This document shows positions 31,151 to 41,339 of a stretch of 64,000 bases of DNA, piece after piece. The translations under genes were made by a program, and so were the position numbers. The DNA comes from Exophiala sp. HKRS030 (lineage: Eukaryota > Ascomycota > Eurotiomycetes > Chaetothyriales > Herpotrichiellaceae). Position 1 is the stretch's first letter. Each line of letters begins with the position of its first letter. Below the pieces are notes generated by a model, which was not told where the DNA came from, searched no databases, and was given only the letters and a program-made list of their open reading frames with translations. The stretch covers positions 2,666,001 to 2,730,000 of the forward strand of contig JAHWDD010000002.1 in assembly GCA_023897205.1 (NCBI GenBank). The letters run 5' to 3'.

Positions 31151-32761
31151 TCATCGTTTCAAAGAGTTCTCGAAATAATCAGCGTCACTCTTTTCCCAAG
31201 GATACCTCACTTCAATCTGTCGTATCAACTTTTCACGTTGACCGTCTCGAGGTTCAAACGTGGCTTCAAACGGCTCCGGATGACTGATGATCCCTCCTAG
31301 AAATTTGGGGTTGACATTGGCATCGTCACCACTCGCATCAGCACCACCGGGCCTGGTAATATCAAACACGGCCAACATTTGTGCCACGGTAAGCCACATG
31401 GATTGATCGGCCAAGACCCGGCCTGGACAGATTCTTCGACCGAACCCGAACACGTACCTGTTTGGATCTTGTTCGGGGGCACGTCCGTCAGTGTCCAGAA
31501 ACCGGTCGGGATCGAAACGCATCGGATCGCGATGGACGTCCGGGTCGTGCGTGAACAGCCAAATATTGGGCATGAGGATGGATCCCTTGGGGATGTGATA
31601 CCCTCCGAATTCGTCGTCTTGGGTCGAAGCGTGAGGGACGCACATGGGTCCGATCGGGTGCCACCTCAGGGTCTCCTTGAGCAAGGCTTCGACGTACGGC
31701 AGGTCGGCACGGTCACTGAAAGTCGGCAGTCTGTGGTCCCCGATCACCCGGTCGATCTCTTCCTGGGCCCTCTTTTGGACTCGAGGGTACAAGGTCATGG
31801 CCAGACAGAACACCGAAAGCGACGCCACGGTCGTGTCGGCACCACCCGTGTACAACGAGGCCGAAGTGTACTTGACCTCGACTCGTTGTTTGAGGCCGAG
31901 TGTCTCGTCCTTGAGAAAGTCACCCAGGTACGAAGTCGGTGCGTCCCCGCTCGAGATCTGGTGCCGGACGAAGTCGTACGGTCCCTCGACGACCCGTTGG
32001 AGAGTATGGTCCCATTCTCTCGCCGTCCGCTTGAACCCGGCCCCGGGGAACCATTGGGGGATGTGTTTCAGGGCGGGCACGACGTCTACGAGCCACCTCC
32101 CCGGCACGGTGGCCTGGGAAAACTGCTCGAGGGCCTCGTCGGCCAGCGTCACCAGAGGATCGGCCCGGTGTGGTTCGATGGTGTAGCCGTACGCGATCTT
32201 CAGGATGATGGCCCCGGCCTCGGTGCGGATGTGGTCGACAAAGTTTTGGGGTCTCTGCAAGGTCCGCAAAAGACAGCGGCCGACTTCCTGCTCTTGGAGT
32301 CGTCCAAACTTGTCCAGGAGCTGGCTCGACCCCATCAGGCCGTGGACGTGCTTGCGGTAGGCCCGGAACCTCTCGCCGTACGGTTGACTGGACAAGAAGT
32401 TGAGCCAGCCGCACATTTCGAACGCGAACACGAGTCTCGGGCGTGACGAGTAAATGATGGACCTCTTTTCGAGAAGTTCAATCGCCACCTGGGCGTCGTT
32501 CAGTATGACGATCGTCTGGCCCATGACCGTCACGGAGCTGATGGGCCCGTATAGGTCCTTGTGTTTGGCCCAATGTATCCATTCTTCCACACCCGCCGGT
32601 GGAAGGTCCTGTAGGTTTCCAATCAATGGTTTTGGTCTTGGTCCAGGAGGTAGAGGTCGGGTGGTCGTCGTGCTTTTCCGTGACCACCCCAGAAAGAAGA
32701 ATTTGAGAAGGAAATATGCAACCCCCACTGCGAATCCACCTTGGAGTAAGTATGAAGCCAT
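31151..32761 (-). CDS. Cytochrome P450 monooxygenase
   Basis: Single exon, 536 residues, intron-free. An N-terminal membrane anchor (ASYLLQGGFAVGVAYFLLKFFFLGW) is followed by the Pro-rich hinge PLPPGPRPKPLIGNL. The I-helix is YTGGADTTVAS, the K-helix KETLRWHP and the PERF-like segment PDRFLD. The heme loop is FGFGRRICPGRVLA with the thiolate ligand at Cys445. The arrangement resembles the OrdA-like (O-methylsterigmatocystin oxidoreductase) P450s common in secondary-metabolite clusters. It would sit on the ER membrane and need a P450 reductase. The substrate is unknown. It lies tandem with OYE on the same strand. Confidence 0.93.
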   Translation of the reverse strand: MASYLLQGGFAVGVAYFLLKFFFLGWSRKSTTTTRPLPPGPRPKPLIGNLQDLPPAGVEEWIHWAKHKDLYGPISSVTVMGQTIVILNDAQVAIELLEKRSIIYSSRPRLVFAFEMCGWLNFLSSQPYGERFRAYRKHVHGLMGSSQLLDKFGRLQEQEVGRCLLRTLQRPQNFVDHIRTEAGAIILKIAYGYTIEPHRADPLVTLADEALEQFSQATVPGRWLVDVVPALKHIPQWFPGAGFKRTAREWDHTLQRVVEGPYDFVRHQISSGDAPTSYLGDFLKDETLGLKQRVEVKYTSASLYTGGADTTVASLSVFCLAMTLYPRVQKRAQEEIDRVIGDHRLPTFSDRADLPYVEALLKETLRWHPIGPMCVPHASTQDDEFGGYHIPKGSILMPNIWLFTHDPDVHRDPMRFDPDRFLDTDGRAPEQDPNRYVFGFGRRICPGRVLADQSMWLTVAQMLAVFDITRPGGADASGDDANVNPKFLGGIISHPEPFEATFEPRDGQREKLIRQIEVRYPWEKSDADYFENSLKR

Positions 32762-33973
32762 GGCCTTTTTCGTTCAGTCTTTGGTAAGTTCCAGGTTGTG
32801 ACTGTGGTAGGGATCCGTGACCGCGATCACTGTTTTTGTCTCTGTTCCAGAGGAGGGAATGTCTCGTTTTTTATGATGACAGCACATGCTTGATATATCT
32901 CGAGGTAATTACCTAAAACAGATCATCAACATATACCCAACCCAAGCCAATTCCTTTCCATGGGAGGTCCGCCGATCAATTGACCGACCGACCGACCGAT
33001 TAGGATCTAGGACCTCTCGTGGGCCTGATACAGCACGAGTTGCAGTAATGCTAGTAATGTTCGGTATTTACATGACTGGCCCAATCATCAGATTTGGTTG
33101 CAAGGCGCGGTTCGTCACCGTCATCCCCGTCAGCATCTTGCTCTAGAGGAAAACTTGACGCGTCCCTAGGTAATAATAGGACCCTCGGACAGCAAAACTA
33201 TGATGGCGTTGATGCATATGTTTAGTCACGGCGGAATCCACAATGGCTCAAAAGTGATACGTCTAGAGGAGGGATGTGTGCGCTCGCTTGCAGGGCATGG
33301 AGCTGAAGGCTTTTTGTTGGACGAACGGACGAACGCCGCCAGCATTGCCATGCCATGTTACACGAAACCATCTTTTCGTGATTAAAAGAAAAGTAGCATC
33401 GCTTGTGGAGATAGTCGGGAATAGCTATTCAACCGTGAGCCAGGATACGGGGGTAGTCTGTACTATGGTGTAAGCACTAAAGACCTACCTACAAAAGGTA
33501 TCATGCCCCGACAAGTCGGAGGTGACACGGCGGGAACAGCGGTTTGTATGGGCGAGTACGATTGATGACCTATTGACTCCTCGTAGAATACTAACTATTT
33601 CAGCTTGGTTATCTCATTATACTTGTAACCGAGACTCAAGGCTTGATCACTCCCCGTGATTCATCCTAAAAGTTGCATTCCAACGGTGGAATATCCAAAT
33701 GGGGTCATATGTGGACCACCGTGAACTGAGTAACAACTTTTTTCACGATGATGTTCCACATATTGTTGACAAATCAAATCATCAGAGTGCCAAAGAACAT
33801 TGAAAAGGTCTAAAAAAGTGATGGCTAGTTATCCTGGTATTTGCCACGACTCGCGCAAAAGTGTAAGATGACTAAAGCATGCCTTGAGCGCTCGAGACAT
33901 TTGAAACAAACTCGTGCACGACTACGACAAAAAGCATGTTGTGGCCCTCTTGCAGGGGCAATCCGTATTTCTT
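32762..33973. other. 1.2-kb P450 upstream region
   Basis: Contains the P450 promoter and the 3' flank of the next SDR. A tandem GACC array lies at 32982-32999. I see no gene. Confidence 0.45.
32982..32999. repeat. GACC tandem tetranucleotide array upstream of the P450
   Basis: Four and a half copies of GACC (CCGACCGA...) about 220 nt upstream of the P450 start codon. It gives several overlapping CCGA/CCG half-sites. It may be a simple microsatellite or a cluster of regulator contacts. Confidence 0.6.
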
Positions 33974-34995
33974 TCAGCTGGAGATGTAGTCACCCGCTGC
34001 TTTTCGCAAGGCCAACAGTTCGACGAGTTTGGGTCCTGCATAGTTTCCATTGATGTCATCCTCCAAGTCGATGGCTCCTTCTGGTACGATCGCAAATGAA
34101 CAACCTGGTTTCAACATTTGGTCATTAGTGTTGGGTTCGTGATTGTTGATACGTCCGAGGTAGGACAGTCGGAAACAGACTCACCACGAATACTCTCGTC
34201 CAACGCTATCGTCACCAATGCCTGCGTCAGTACGTCATGTTCCACGAGCGTGATGCCCTTCCCAGGTACAATACCCATCTGTGCCATGGCTTCGAGCCCT
34301 CCTTCGGTCATTGGCGTCTTCATCGCCCACGGTGCGAGGGCATTTACACGCACGCCGAACTGGCTATAGGCCTTGGCTCTTAAGGCGCGGAAAAGACCTC
34401 GTGTGCCGAATTTAGATGCCGTGTAGACTGGGTTGTGGTCTTCATCGATGTACCCGGACAACGAAGACACGATCGTGAGCGACCTGGACAGCGGCGAGAC
34501 CGGGATGGTGCTCCCGGGGCAGTCGTCGGGAATCTTGAGGCGAAAGTAGTGCAAGGCGAGGACCGATGTGTAATATGCACCCTTCAGGTTGACCTCGAGA
34601 GGGGCAGCTGGTGGATGCGCCGGAGGAGGACCATCGACTGAAAGGTCGCTCTGGGAGATGTGTTCGAAGACGTCGGTGAACCCATCAATTCCGGCAAAGA
34701 CTGCGACGATGTCTAGTGTTCTCGTAGGAGAGAAGTGGAGGGCCGCATGGAATGCCCGAAGTTGAGAGTCCCAATCAGTCACATCGCATTCAATGAACAT
34801 AGCTTGATGCCCTTGCTGTCTCAATTCAGCACAAAGAGAGGATGCATCTTGTTTATCGACTATCGTGACCCGTGCACCCGACTTTGCGAAGAAGACGGCT
34901 GCGGATTTTCCCAAGCCGGAAGCACCACCAGTGATGAGCACACAGGCTCCTTTAAGCCTGGAGGGATCCATATGAGCAAGTGGTTGAACGACCAT
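33974..34995 (-). CDS. Short-chain dehydrogenase/reductase (15-hydroxyprostaglandin dehydrogenase-like)
   Basis: Two exons on the minus strand, 34995-34185 and 34104-33974 (intron GTGAGT...CCAG, 80 nt), give 313 residues. The start is the ATG at 34995, because the frame's farther upstream start is TTG. The NAD-binding motif TGGASGLG, VFAGIDG (NNAG equivalent), IVSSLSG and catalytic YTASK are present, with APWAMKTPMTE after. Exon 2 adds CSFAIVPEGAIDLEDDINGNY, the C-terminal cap typical of fungal 15-PGDH-like SDRs. Reading straight through the intron would give a false end. It is probably an NAD(P)-dependent alcohol dehydrogenase of the cluster; the substrate is unknown. Confidence 0.87.
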
Positions 34996-35851
34996 GATGG
35001 GCCGATTGTACAAGGACGTCTGTATTGTCGATGGTCGAGTCTCAAAGCACAGATGGTCTCAAGCTCGTAGGGCTTTTCATACGGTCGTACAAGCTGATTC
35101 TTACCCTATCTATGGGGGATATGGAGGTACTTGTAGATCGGTATCAATTAGCGCCCGTCAGGCTCACGAACGATCCTCATTCCGCAGATCAGGACATCTC
35201 GACTTCATACTCGAAATCGAACGATGTGATGCCAGGATTTTATGACTTGGTCCGTAGATCTAAAACATCAAAGTCTCGAGCAGAGACATGTGCTTGTTAT
35301 CTCTCCAACAAGCGATGTCTGCGACTTTGCCGACTTGGCAGCTGAGTTAGCGTTGACAAGCTGAATTTCTGACGCCTTTTGCGGCTGAGGCCGAAGTTCT
35401 TTCGGCCGAGGTCTATCAATGGGTAGCTAGCTATACAAAGCGAGATGGCGCTGGACCGTCCGAAACAAAAATACGACGACATCAACTGTAAGTGGGAAGT
35501 GCCCACGTAAGACCTATGTTCAAGGCCGCCCAGTTCATGTACGCGGTCTGGAGCCAAGGTCTGACATTTTGGAGTATAGTATGTATACCGTACTTGGACA
35601 TACTATTGTGATACTTGTAAGAACACTTGTGGATTTTGCTGAAGCCTATGAATATGAATGGTGCCAACAATCCATATTGAGTACGAGCATGTGCGGCGTT
35701 CCGCGCAAGTGGCGGCGGGCATAGGCGATAATCTCCACTTAGGTTGAGCCCCCAGACTTGGGCATGCTTGTTGCTATTTCCATTTTCAATCTGGATATCA
35801 TGGGTTGATACCATAGCTTCGCTTGTGTAAGACGGGTCTGGAATCGAGAAG
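34996..35851. promoter_or_regulatory. Divergent promoter region between two SDR genes
   Basis: 857 nt between start codons on opposite strands (34995 minus, 35852 plus). Shared control is plausible. No other gene is seen. Confidence 0.45.
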
Positions 35852-36865
35852 ATGGAACGCTTTGTGGCCGAGACTGATGCTTACCGCCAACATTCTGTCC
35901 AGGACCTCATCAGTCTCAAGGGCAAGACAGCGATCATTACCGGTGAGATGGTAGCCATAACGTGAAATTCCGAATCCCACGAGCGTTTCCGTTAACATCG
36001 ATGCCGCAGGTGGTGCTCGCGGACTCGGACTAGCCATTGCTCGTGGATGTGCTGAACTGGGGGCGAACGTTGCTGCCCTCGATGTGTTACTGGAGCCATC
36101 CAAAGAATTCGCAAACTTGACGAGCGACCTCGATGTGACTGCCAAGTACTACAGGTCTGTTCCCCATACAGATACATGCCGAACAGCAGCAGAGTACTCG
36201 TACTTACTGAGGTGGCAACAGTGTGGACGTTACGGACAATGACAAGTTGCGCGCGACGTTCGAAGCCATCACAGTTCAATTCGGAAGTATCGATTGTCTA
36301 GTCACAGCGGCGGGAATCGGGCTGGGAGGTCCACTCGTCGCCTACGAAAAGTCAGCCATTGAGAGAATCATTTCTATCAATGTAGGTCTTCCCCCCAGCT
36401 GATACCAGTGTCTGACTTGTCGCCATCTGACATTGTGTACAGGTTACCGGGACGATCCTGAGCTCTCAGTTGGCCGTTCAGCAGATGACGAAGCAAGGAA
36501 CTGGCGGTGCGATAGTGCATGTGTCATCGATCGGGGGCCACGCAGGTATCCCAGGGCAGACCAACTCGATCTACTGTGCCTCGAAAGGCGCGATACTGGC
36601 ATTTACCAAATCGCTGGCTGTCGAGCTCGCGGAGAGTCATATCCGAGTGAACAGCATAAGCCCCGGGTTCTTCCTGACGAACATGACACCGGGTTACCTC
36701 AAGCAAGACCTCGCCCTCCTGGAGAAGTTTGAGAGCTCCATGCCAATGAAGAGATTCGCGGATAGGTCCGAATTGAAGAGCACAGTGGCGTTTTTGTTGA
36801 GTCCTGCGAGCTCCTACATTACCGGACAGGATATAGCGGTTGATGGTGGAATACTGGCGTGCTAG
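35852..36865 (+). CDS. Short-chain dehydrogenase/reductase, classical type
   Basis: Four exons, 35852-35942, 36010-36154, 36222-36381 and 36443-36865, all GT-AG and in frame, give 272 residues. Motifs: [20 protein letters not shown] (cofactor), [22 protein letters not shown], and [11 protein letters not shown] (catalytic Tyr/Lys). Then [12 protein letters not shown] and the terminal [14 protein letters not shown]. This is the typical sorbitol/xylulose-reductase-like SDR layout. It acts in the cytosol with NAD(P)H. Its divergent arrangement with the neighbouring SDR suggests joint regulation, which is inference. Confidence 0.9.
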
Positions 36866-37199
36866 GCTTGTTATAATATTTCAATTTCAATGCCACCACG
36901 TGAGAATAAAAGATATTCAATGTCATCAAAGTCGCATCAGAGTCAAACAAAAGTAGTTGTGATACGAGGAGCTCGTCTTCGTTCTCGTATTTGTTAATCA
37001 ACGGCTATAAGTTTCTCCGGCCCCTGAATTGCATGGCATCGGTCTTTACGGATCAAGGATTTTCCCAAAACAGCGACATCTTTTATCGTTTTGTCGGAAC
37101 AACCCGTAAACTCCGCCTCTTCTCGCTGGTGTATATGCTTCACCTTGGAGTTTTCACACCATAAACACGTCCTTTCTACGGTGACACATTATGCATGTC

Positions 37200-37213
37200 G
37201 GGGAGCGCTCCCC
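37200..37213. promoter_or_regulatory. Perfect 14-bp palindrome GGGGAGCGCTCCCC
   Basis: An uninterrupted self-complementary site 418 nt upstream of the ATG at 37631 and about 170 nt upstream of the TATA box. The position and symmetry fit a dimeric regulator site; the binding protein is unknown. Confidence 0.5.
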
Positions 37214-37382
37214 GTTGACAAGTCGAACCAAAGTCCTCCGTAAGTAAACGCCGCGATCTGAGCTTCATGCTCCTCCAGCGCCTGCGATGAGCAAAGTTCC
37301 ACCTCCACGATGAGGAAACACAGTAAGTCCGGATGCGTCTTGACGGACTAATATCAATGATGTCAGGATGCAAAGAAAATTC

Positions 37383-37389
37383 TATATAA
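37383..37389 (+). promoter_or_regulatory. TATA box of the third SDR
   Basis: TATATAA within CTATATAAGG, 242 nt before the ATG, a strong consensus for an inducible fungal promoter with a long leader. Confidence 0.5.
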
Positions 37390-37630
37390 GGTGAGGACGA
37401 ATGTCTCCTGAGCGTCATACTCAATTTTACCAAAGTCCAAAAATCACAACCATCTTCACGTACCCCAAGTTTGAACTTCGAAGAACCACCGCAGAGGCAC
37501 TCATAAGCAATACTCAATTCCCAGACAGGTCATTCCTTTCCCAAGTTCCCAAGACGATTTGAAAACACAACCACAGTAGCAGCAACACCTACACCTCTCT
37601 TCTCTCGCCTCGACAAGGTCATCGGTCATC

Positions 37631-38395
37631 ATGGCTACAATTCCTACACCCGTCCTCTCTGGCAAAGTCGCCCTCATCACGGGCGGCAGCAAAGGCATCG
37701 GTGCTTGCGTCGCTGCTTCCCTCGCCCGCCTGGGGGCCAAAGTCGTCATCAACTACGGCCGCGACACTGCCGCCGCCGAAGCCATGGTGTCCGACAAACT
37801 CGGGGGCTCCGACAACGCCGTGGCGGTCCAGGCCGACGCCGGCAGCGTGGCAGGTGTCGAGTCGTTGGTCAAGGCCACCGTGGACCGGTTCGGGAAGATC
37901 GACATCCTGATCCCCAACGCGGGAGTCTTACAGATGAAGACGGTCTCCGCCACGACCGAGGCCGATTTCGACCTTTCGTTCACCCTCAACGTCAAGGGTC
38001 CCTACTTTCTGGTCCAAAAGGCCATCCCTCACATGTCGTCCGGTAGCAGCATCGTCCTCATCTCGACCACCCAAAACTTCGCCTCGACCGTCTCCCCCCC
38101 GTACACCCTGTACTGCGCCACGAAGGGGGCCATCGACCAGATGGGTCGCACCATGAGTAAAGACCTACAGGCCACCAAGGGGATCAACGTCAACGTCGTC
38201 TCACCAGGTCCGACGGGGACGGACCTGTTTTATCAGGGCAAATCAGAACAAATCCTCAAGATGATCGCGAGCTTGAACCCGCAAAACCGCATCGGTACTC
38301 CCGAAGAGGTCGCCGAGGCGATCGTCTTCTTGTGCCGTCCGGAGGCGAGATGGATCACCGGTCAAAACATCAGGGTGAACGGTGGCCAGGCATGA
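37631..38395 (+). CDS. Short-chain dehydrogenase/reductase (3-oxoacyl-ACP reductase-like)
   Basis: Single exon, 254 residues, intron-free and noticeably rich in C-ending codons. LSGKVALITGGSKGIGACVA forms the cofactor site. VQADAGS, ILIPNAGV, VLISTTQNFA and YCATKGAIDQMGR (catalytic Tyr/Lys) follow. NVVSPGPTGTDLF and RWITGQNIRVNGG complete the classical SDR fold. Similar proteins act as hydroxynaphthalene or versicolorin reductases and as 3-oxoacyl reductases. A strong TATA and a palindrome lie upstream. It is the right end of the oxidoreductase group. Confidence 0.9.
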   Translation: MATIPTPVLSGKVALITGGSKGIGACVAASLARLGAKVVINYGRDTAAAEAMVSDKLGGSDNAVAVQADAGSVAGVESLVKATVDRFGKIDILIPNAGVLQMKTVSATTEADFDLSFTLNVKGPYFLVQKAIPHMSSGSSIVLISTTQNFASTVSPPYTLYCATKGAIDQMGRTMSKDLQATKGINVNVVSPGPTGTDLFYQGKSEQILKMIASLNPQNRIGTPEEVAEAIVFLCRPEARWITGQNIRVNGGQA

Positions 38396-38895
38396 TACAA
38401 AATTGGACTACTCTCCGTACGACTTCCAGCTAGTTAGATACCTAGGTAGATTGCAATTTTGGACATGCGGTCATTTATGTGTGTGAAAAAAATCTCTACT
38501 GGCCCCCGCATTGATTTGACAATACTTGAAACAACCGTGAAATGTGTCGAGTAATAAATTCGACGAATAACGACCACTAAATAAGAAGGAGGATAAAAGT
38601 AACAGGATGAATGAGCCATCTCTCTCATTAACAAAATAAAAGGTCAACGTGAGGATGCAAACGCATGTGTATAGGTATTTCAAGGCTAGCGATACCATTT
38701 TGAGTCTTTCGTCTATTCGATTCGTCAAATATTCTAGTCAAACACGACCAACAAAATAGTTCAAAATCAAACAATACACGAGCCCGTAGAAAATATTCGT
38801 TCATGACTTTCATACAATTCATACCGCATCACATTCACGTGATGTCTGATGAGCATGGGTGGCAGCTTGGAAGCCTCTCGAGGCGTCGACGCGCT
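38396..38895. other. Convergent intergenic region
   Basis: 500 nt of AT-rich 3' flank between the SDR (+) and the coiled-coil protein (-). No gene is seen. Confidence 0.5.
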
Positions 38896-39783
38896 CTAGC
38901 CACGCTTCGCTGCCTTCTTCAGAAGTTTCTCCTTGATCTTCGCGACCTGTGCCTCCTTCTCCTCTTCGTACTGCTTCCGAAGCTCCTCCTCGCGCTTTCG
39001 CCTTTCTTGCTCCCTCTGTGCATTCCGATCCGATGGCGCACTCATGTACGGGTAGGCGCTGGGTGGGGCACCGTCGGGGCAAGGCTCGACGCCCACTCGC
39101 AACATGGCATCCCACTCGCCGCCACCGCCACGGCTGCCGCCATTCCTGGTACCACCACCGTGTTCGACGCCGGCGGCGCATGGGAGCTTGTCCACAATGT
39201 TGAACGTCTCCTGGAAGGTCTGGAGGCCGTTGTCGTAGTACCAGCGGAGCGATATGGTCGAGGCGGAAGTGTGGGTGCGGCCCGAATGATCGACCAGGAT
39301 CACCGGTGCACATCGTCGGACTTCGCCTGACGTGGCCAGCGCCTTTGCTTTGCATATCAGGCTTCTTTGAAGGGTGCCGTCGTAAAGAGTATTGGCCAGC
39401 TTGACGACGTGTTCCTGGTCATCGGCAATGACCGAAATACGGACTCTGGTGTTGGAGGCCTGGACACAATTTCATACCACCATGTTAGTTTTGGAAGCAA
39501 GCTCCCACGCAGTGAGCCACGCCCGGCAGCAAACAAAACACCAACAGAGAAAGCCCAACTCGACACGGGCATGTAACATCTTGGGGTTTTGAGGGAACAG
39601 GGCAAGAAGACGCACCATCCTTGACACTGAACCAGATTGTGATTGATGGAATAATTGCGGCCGACGGCTCTGCCAGGAATGATAAGAAGCATCGAGCTGC
39701 CGGTGATTCTCTTGCATTATAGCACTTGGGCTCACATTTGCGGGTTGTTGAGGTGGAGACGGGCGACCGCGCCCCGTCGCCAT
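38896..39783 (-). CDS. Conserved-looking hypothetical protein with C-terminal coiled coil
   Basis: Two exons on the minus strand, 39783-39616 and 39459-38896 (intron GTGCGT...CCAG, 156 nt, phase 0), give 243 residues. The first exon is polar (MATGRGRPSPPQQPANVSPS). The second holds a compact region (NTRVRISVIADDQEHVVKLAN, PVILVDHSGRTHTSASTISL, RWYYDNGLQTFQE, EWDAMLRVGVEPCPDG). It then has a 45-residue Glu/Lys/Arg helix (REQERRKREEELRKQYEEEK...IKEKLLKKAAKRG). I do not recognise the family. There is no signal peptide or membrane segment. The first-exon donor is my best choice rather than certain; the second exon is solid. Confidence 0.6.
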
Positions 39784-40715
39784 TTCTGTGGAGGCAAATT
39801 TGAATGAGGCCGAGGAAAGAAAAGCCAGCCAGAGTTCAGCACGGCACAGCACAAACACCAGCCTCACCTGACTTGTTCTTCTGACTGGGCAGGGCAGCCT
39901 TTCGTGCCCAAGGCCGAATTCAAATTTCGATGATCCGCCTGTGCTGGCGGAATTGCATTGGAGGGAGTTTCTCCTCCTCATATATCCCGGCGGTGGAATC
40001 TTCTGCGGCAGCTGGCCATGCCCTCAACTGTACATCCTTGTCCAGAATGACCTCTGAAGGTCTCTCGATCGATGCTGCTTTCCGCCGTTCGTGAAGATCG
40101 GGAGTCACGTATACACCGGGGGCGTATTTGTCAATTGATGTACTCGTACAAGCAAACTGAGGAGTGGCGGAATCACCAAGAAGGACTCTTGATAAGGTGG
40201 AACAGAGCTTTTATAGGTACAAAAGACAAGGGAAAGTCTATCGCGTTTGGCAGCCATCGTGGCTCACAGAGTGAAAACATGACCAGGTGACCACCCCGTT
40301 ATCAGGAAGTCTCAAGAATCACCTCAAGGGATTCTGTAGACCTCGCAGCATTGTCACTGTGTCTGTGTAACATTGTGCCCACGCTCGGTTTCAGTTTTTC
40401 CGCGCCATTGGTAGAAAAAGCCCTCCCGCTTAGCCCGATTCCAGATATTAACCACCTCTGTCACACGCCTGAGCATCACCAAGACTGTGACAAGTACCCC
40501 GGAAGAATGCCCGTTTTGTGTCTCGAAGAAAGTTGTACATTGAGAAATTTCAGTTTCTCATAAGAGGGCTTGCGCACGCCGACAAGTTGGTTCGGCACAT
40601 AACGATCGACTCAATTTACGACGTGCAATGGCAGAGAAGCCGCCAACGTGTCGCAATGGCTGGGCTCCTGTTGCCGTCTGGACCGATGATCTCGAAACGG
40701 CAAGTTGCCACTTGA
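39784..40715. other. Intergenic, no gene supported
   Basis: About 930 nt between minus-strand genes. It includes a frame extending upstream of 39783, which is better read as leader. I see nothing else. Confidence 0.45.
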
Positions 40716-41339
40716 TTATTCTGGCCTTTTCCGGTTGTTTTCAACGAGAGCAACAAATTCGGACCAATTTTCCTCGATCCAAGGACGGCCAATGATACAA
40801 TCAAATTTTGCTGGCGAGGTATTCCGAAGTATGTAAAATGATGCATGATGCTGATATGTGGAAGTTGTTTGAGAAGAGGAAAGGCGAAAGTGCCAATTCA
40901 AGAGAATGGTGCTTTCTAACTCGCTATATCCACCGAGAGAGTGAAGCAATCCTTGATAAGGCCTTCCTTCAATGTTGAGCTGGGCGAAGGCCTCGTGGGA
41001 TATCAAGTTGAAATCGGCTCCTGTGTCAAGGAGAGCGCGTCTCGAGGTGGTTGAATGTTTGCGTCCTCCATGGTGTGTATTCTCTTTTTCAAGTTCGATG
41101 AACATGTCAAAGATGAAAGGATTTTGGCGTGGCCTTGTCCAATTCATCATCACGACCTTCTCAGGGCAGCTTGACGCAATACACCTCCGGGGACTATCTT
41201 CCTGATCGGGACATTTCTTGTGGACACCGCGGGAGGATTCGCTTCCTTGCATAACGCACATTTCAGGCATAGAGTGCGCGGCATTCCGACTGCGAGTTCT
41301 TAGAGAAAATCTCATCATCGCTCCTGGTCGATCAAGCAT
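40716..41339 (-). CDS. Retropepsin-like aspartic protease domain ORF
   Basis: Single open frame of 207 residues. RRALLDTGADFNLISHEAF carries the Asp-Thr-Gly catalytic triad (Asp105), with the second conserved block FDCIIGRPWIEEN about 75 residues later in place of the usual hydrophobic-hydrophobic-Gly element. One such lobe would need to dimerise, as in retroviral-type proteases. No reverse transcriptase, integrase or LTR is visible nearby, so this looks like an orphan domain rather than an intact element. The N-terminal part (residues 1-75, Cys- and Arg-rich) is unlike a known domain, and the true 5' end may lie in upstream exons. Confidence 0.55.
   Translation of the reverse strand: MLDRPGAMMRFSLRTRSRNAAHSMPEMCVMQGSESSRGVHKKCPDQEDSPRRCIASSCPEKVVMMNWTRPRQNPFIFDMFIELEKENTHHGGRKHSTTSRRALLDTGADFNLISHEAFAQLNIEGRPYQGLLHSLGGYSELESTILLNWHFRLSSSQTTSTYQHHASFYILRNTSPAKFDCIIGRPWIEENWSEFVALVENNRKRPE

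Larger units (their letters stand above)
36866..37630. promoter_or_regulatory. Promoter region of the third SDR
   Basis: Same-direction gap of 765 nt. It contains a perfect 14-bp palindrome (37200-37213) and a TATA box (37383-37389). The rest shows nothing notable. Confidence 0.5.

Noticed and set aside
31379..32446. 355-residue plus-strand frame across the P450 gene
   Set aside because: Antisense shadow of a GC-rich intronless gene; the minus strand has all P450 motifs.
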